Source: Thioalkalivibrio sp.
GTDB lineage: Bacteria; Pseudomonadota; Gammaproteobacteria; Ectothiorhodospirales; Ectothiorhodospiraceae
Reading direction: 5' to 3'
NCBI GenBank assembly: GCA_003553165.1
Contig: PUOZ01000280.1
Span: forward strand, 1 to 7,400
DNA: 7,400 bases
In this document: positions 5,124-7,400 of the stretch, one piece after another
Layout: each line of letters opens with the position of its first letter
Numbering within the stretch: position 1 is the first letter of the stretch
The notes under the pieces: generated by a model
Database searches by the model: none
What the model was told of the DNA's origin: nothing
Seen by the model: the letters and a program-made list of their open reading frames with translations, nothing else
Translations under genes and position numbers: made by a program

Positions 5124-6353
5124 CATGAGTACAGCCCGCTCGACGATCTGGCTGGTAAGCCCGCGCAAGGGTCCGGATCCTCCGCCCCGGAGGCGCTCGG
5201 AATCAGTCTTCGCTGGCGCAGTGGCGGCGTGGATCACTGTGACTGCCGTGTCGTGCCGCGACCGGATCCGCAGAGCCAATCTCCCGGGCTGCGGCAGTTG
5301 TTTGGCACTTCGGCAGGCGGGCCCCCGTTGACGAAGGCCATTGGGCCCGGCGAATTACTGCCCGTTTGGAATGAAGACCTGCTCCTCGGTATTCCCGGAG
5401 GGTTCTTCCGGCGTACCCGGGCCGGGGTCATCGTGCAACCCAGGGCCGGGCGTTTCTATCCAGGGCATTTTCTTGCCGGGGCGCCGGGGGTTCCGGAGGG
5501 CTCTGCCGCATTCCGGATCGCCGCCATCCGCCCGGACGGTGTGATGACCGTCGACTTCAATCACCCCTTGGCGGGGATCGACCTGGAGCTGGAATTGCGG
5601 CTGGTCAATCGCGACCTGCCGGGGAGTCCGCCGGGAGATCTGGGTAGGGCCGCCGTGATGAACGGGCCAGGCATGCAGGCGCGCTGGCGTGACCGGCCGA
5701 CCGACTTCCTTGCCCGCGAGGCCTTGGCGAGAGCCGATGAAAGCGCGGATTCCGCCTTTTACGCGTTCCCCAGAATGGTGCAGCACCTGGACGATACGGC
5801 GCTGGAGCGAATTCGCCACCTTTACCGCCGTTTGTTACCCAAGGGCGCATCGATTCTCGACCTGATGAGCAGTTGGACCTCCCACCTCGATCCCGAGCTT
5901 GCACCGCAGCGGGTTGCCGGCCTGGGCATGAACCCGGACGAACTGGCCGCCAATCCCGCGCTCACCGAGCGGGTGGTGCACGACCTGAACACGGATCCCC
6001 GGCTTCCCTGGCCCGAGGCGAGTTTCGATGCGGTGACCTGTACGGTATCGGTCGAGTACCTCACCAGCCCGGTCGAGGTCTTCCGCGAGATCCTTCGGGT
6101 GCTCCGCCCCGGCGGCCGTTTCGTGGTGACGTTCTCGAACCGGTGGTTCCCGCCGAAGGCGATCGCGGTGTGGGCGGAGCTGCACGAATTCGAGCGCGTG
6201 GGGCTGGTACTGGAGCTCTTCTTCCGGGCCGGGGGCTTCACCGGGCTTGGAACCTGCTCCCTGCGCGGGTTGCCGCGTCCGACCGGTGACCAGTATGCCG
6301 ACCGCCTGGCTACGTCCGACCCGGTGTACGCAGTGTGGGGCGAGGCCCGCTGA
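5121..6353 (+). CDS. SlyD-like segment fused to class I methyltransferase-like domain
   Basis: This 410-residue soluble protein appears to have two parts. Residues about 28-161 hold a diverged region ending in VMTVDFNHPLAG (141-152) and a strand ELELRLV. This matches the closing strand of SlyD-type FKBPs, where V-D-x-N-H-x-L-A-G is a hallmark. Residues 216-380 are a Rossmann-type methyltransferase of the Methyltransf_11 kind: ILDLMSSWTSHL (245-256) as motif I, GLGM (267-270) as motif II, LPWPEASFDAV (295-305) and VEYLTSP (311-317) as post-II/motif IV, then ILRVLRPGGRFVVTFSN (324-340). Motif I lacks the usual glycine-rich GxGxG, so SAM binding is plausible but unproven and the substrate is unknown. 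HCDC at 39-42 gives two nearby cysteines. Start 5121 is chosen for its ribosome site. It is separated from the upstream cluster by a terminator and converges with rhlB. Confidence 0.82.
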   Translation: MHEYSPLDDLAGKPAQGSGSSAPEALGISLRWRSGGVDHCDCRVVPRPDPQSQSPGLRQLFGTSAGGPPLTKAIGPGELLPVWNEDLLLGIPGGFFRRTRAGVIVQPRAGRFYPGHFLAGAPGVPEGSAAFRIAAIRPDGVMTVDFNHPLAGIDLELELRLVNRDLPGSPPGDLGRAAVMNGPGMQARWRDRPTDFLAREALARADESADSAFYAFPRMVQHLDDTALERIRHLYRRLLPKGASILDLMSSWTSHLDPELAPQRVAGLGMNPDELAANPALTERVVHDLNTDPRLPWPEASFDAVTCTVSVEYLTSPVEVFREILRVLRPGGRFVVTFSNRWFPPKAIAVWAELHEFERVGLVLELFFRAGGFTGLGTCSLRGLPRPTGDQYADRLATSDPVYAVWGEAR

Positions 6354-6364
6354 CGACGTCGGGA

Positions 6365-6388
6365 CTGGGGGCGCCGAGGCAGCCCCAG
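6365..6388. terminator. Weak hairpin between convergent genes
   Basis: CTGGGG (6365-6370) pairs with CCCCAG (6383-6388) over a 12-base loop in the 47-base gap between the convergent stops. There is no T-tract on either strand. It may help end both transcripts but is weak. Confidence 0.3.
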
Positions 6389-6400
6389 GGAACGACTGCG

Positions 6401-7400
6401 TCAGGAGGAGGCGGGGGGTGACCTGCGCGGAGGGCCACGGCGATTGCCCGGCCCGCCCGCACCGCGCCCCCGGCCCCCGCCCCCGCGAGGGCCCCCACGA
6501 CCGCGCTCTTCGGGCTTGCGCCGTGGCCGTGGCGCCGGGCGGTTGAGTTGCTGCGGCAGGTCCTCGGGGTACAGCATTTCGGTCGGAATGCGGCTGCCCA
6601 GGTAAGTCTCGATGTCCGGGAGATAGAACGCGGAGTCTTCGCAGCCGAAGCTGATGGCGTCTCCGGCGGCTCCGGCGCGGCCCGTGCGGCCGATGCGGTG
6701 CACGTAGTCCTCGCCCGATTGCGGCAGGTCGAAGTTGAAGATGTGGGTCACATCGGGGATGTGCAGGCCGCGAGCGGCCACGTCGGTGGCGACGAGATAG
6801 GCGTACTGCCCCTCCGCGAACTGGGCCAGCAGGCGCGTGCGCTTGGTCTGCGGAACGTCACCCGAGAGCAGGGCGGCATGAAGATCGTTCGCGTTGAGCC
6901 AGTCGCAGACGCGCTCCGCCCAGTGCTTGGTGTTCACGAAGACGATGGCGCGCTCGGGCTTCAGCTTCCTGGCCAGACCGATCAGCAACGGGATCTTCTG
7001 GTCGTTGGCGGGATAGTAGATCACCTGGTTGATGTTGTCGGCCGTGACCGTCTCGGCCTCGACCTGCACTTTCTCCGGGGTGTTCATGTGTTCGTACGCC
7101 AGTTCCATCACGCGCCACGACAGCGTGGCCGAGAACAGCATGGATTGGCGTTCCGAGGGTGGGGCGCAGCGACGCAACAGGTAGCGGATGTCCTTGATGA
7201 ACCCGAGATCGAACATGCGGTCCGCCTCGTCGAGGACCACCACCTCGACCCGCTTCAGGCCGAACACGTGCTGCTTGTGGTAGTCGATGATCCGGCCCGG
7301 CGTGCCGATCAGCACATCGGCGCCGGCGCCGAGTTCCTCGCGCTGCTGCTCGTAGCCGGTGCCGCCGTAGGCGAGGGCGAACTTCAGCCCCGTGTGCCGG
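6401..7400 (-). CDS. rhlB: RhlB-type DEAD-box RNA helicase, N-terminus beyond the window
   Basis: The window holds 332 C-terminal residues of an ATP-dependent RNA helicase. The gene enters from the right edge, and the first full codon read is at 7399-7397. Visible motifs in order are GGTG and TPGR (motif Ib), DEADRMFDLGF (motif II), FSATLS (motif III), VATDVAARGLHIP (motif V) and HRIGRTGRAG (motif VI). The Q motif, motif I (Walker A) and motif Ia lie outside. DRMFDLGFIKDIR and the AARGLHIP/CED stretches resemble E. coli RhlB, the RNA-degradosome helicase, more than RhlE or SrmB. After about 45 residues typical of RhlB there is a C-terminal tail of roughly 45 residues rich in Arg, Gly and Pro, likely disordered and RNA-binding. 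The stop at 6401-6403 converges on the methyltransferase-like gene. Confidence 0.93.
   Translation of the reverse strand, partial: RHTGLKFALAYGGTGYEQQREELGAGADVLIGTPGRIIDYHKQHVFGLKRVEVVVLDEADRMFDLGFIKDIRYLLRRCAPPSERQSMLFSATLSWRVMELAYEHMNTPEKVQVEAETVTADNINQVIYYPANDQKIPLLIGLARKLKPERAIVFVNTKHWAERVCDWLNANDLHAALLSGDVPQTKRTRLLAQFAEGQYAYLVATDVAARGLHIPDVTHIFNFDLPQSGEDYVHRIGRTGRAGAAGDAISFGCEDSAFYLPDIETYLGSRIPTEMLYPEDLPQQLNRPAPRPRRKPEERGRGGPRGGGGRGRGAGGPGNRRGPPRRSPPASS

Noticed and set aside
4740..5279. 179-codon minus-strand frame over the small gene and the methyltransferase leader
   Set aside because: It runs antisense across a terminator hairpin and two plus-strand genes with good ribosome sites, and its translation is arginine/serine-rich and nondescript.
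1..7400. CRISPR array, tRNA/rRNA genes, insertion sequences or prophage parts
   Set aside because: I saw no regularly spaced repeats, no tRNA-like cloverleaf, no transposase or integrase motif and no terminal inverted repeats.

Overview
The window is GC-rich and tightly packed. It carries the dissimilatory adenylylsulfate (APS) reductase operon aprM-aprB-aprA in the order and form found in sulfur-oxidising bacteria that run the enzyme in the oxidative direction (sulfite + AMP to APS). A RhlB-type DEAD-box RNA helicase at the right edge, resembling the gammaproteobacterial degradosome helicase, makes a gammaproteobacterial sulfur oxidiser (for example a purple sulfur bacterium or a chemolithotrophic relative) the best guess. 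I cannot name the genus from sequence alone.

Layout. Positions 1-264 are a leader with several short dyads and no convincing gene. aprM (265-1095, GTG start) encodes a five-helix membrane protein. aprB (1135-1614) is the two-cluster ferredoxin subunit. aprA (1614-3482) is the FAD subunit and overlaps aprB by one base. A G+C hairpin (3491-3520) and a strong intrinsic terminator (about 3536-3570) close the operon. A second cluster follows on the same strand: an unrecognised 130-residue protein (3597-3989), a SlyD-type FKBP protein (about 4006-4518), an uncertain small ORF (4520-4738), a clear 54-residue protein of unknown function (4742-4906), and another intrinsic terminator (4913-4949). Next is a monocistronic-looking gene (5121-6353) for a class I methyltransferase-like protein whose N-terminal half ends in a SlyD-like segment. 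Converging on it from the right, on the minus strand, is rhlB, which is cut by the window edge.

Working together. AprA and AprB form the cytoplasmic APS reductase. AprM is the likely membrane partner that passes electrons between the AprB iron-sulfur clusters and the quinone pool. The genes after the terminator are not known parts of this pathway. They start only 26 bases past the terminator, so they are probably transcribed at reduced level by read-through from the apr operon. Two proteins carrying SlyD-type sequence lie within 1.7 kb of a complex that needs FAD and Fe-S assembly. That makes an assembly or chaperone role an attractive but unproven idea.
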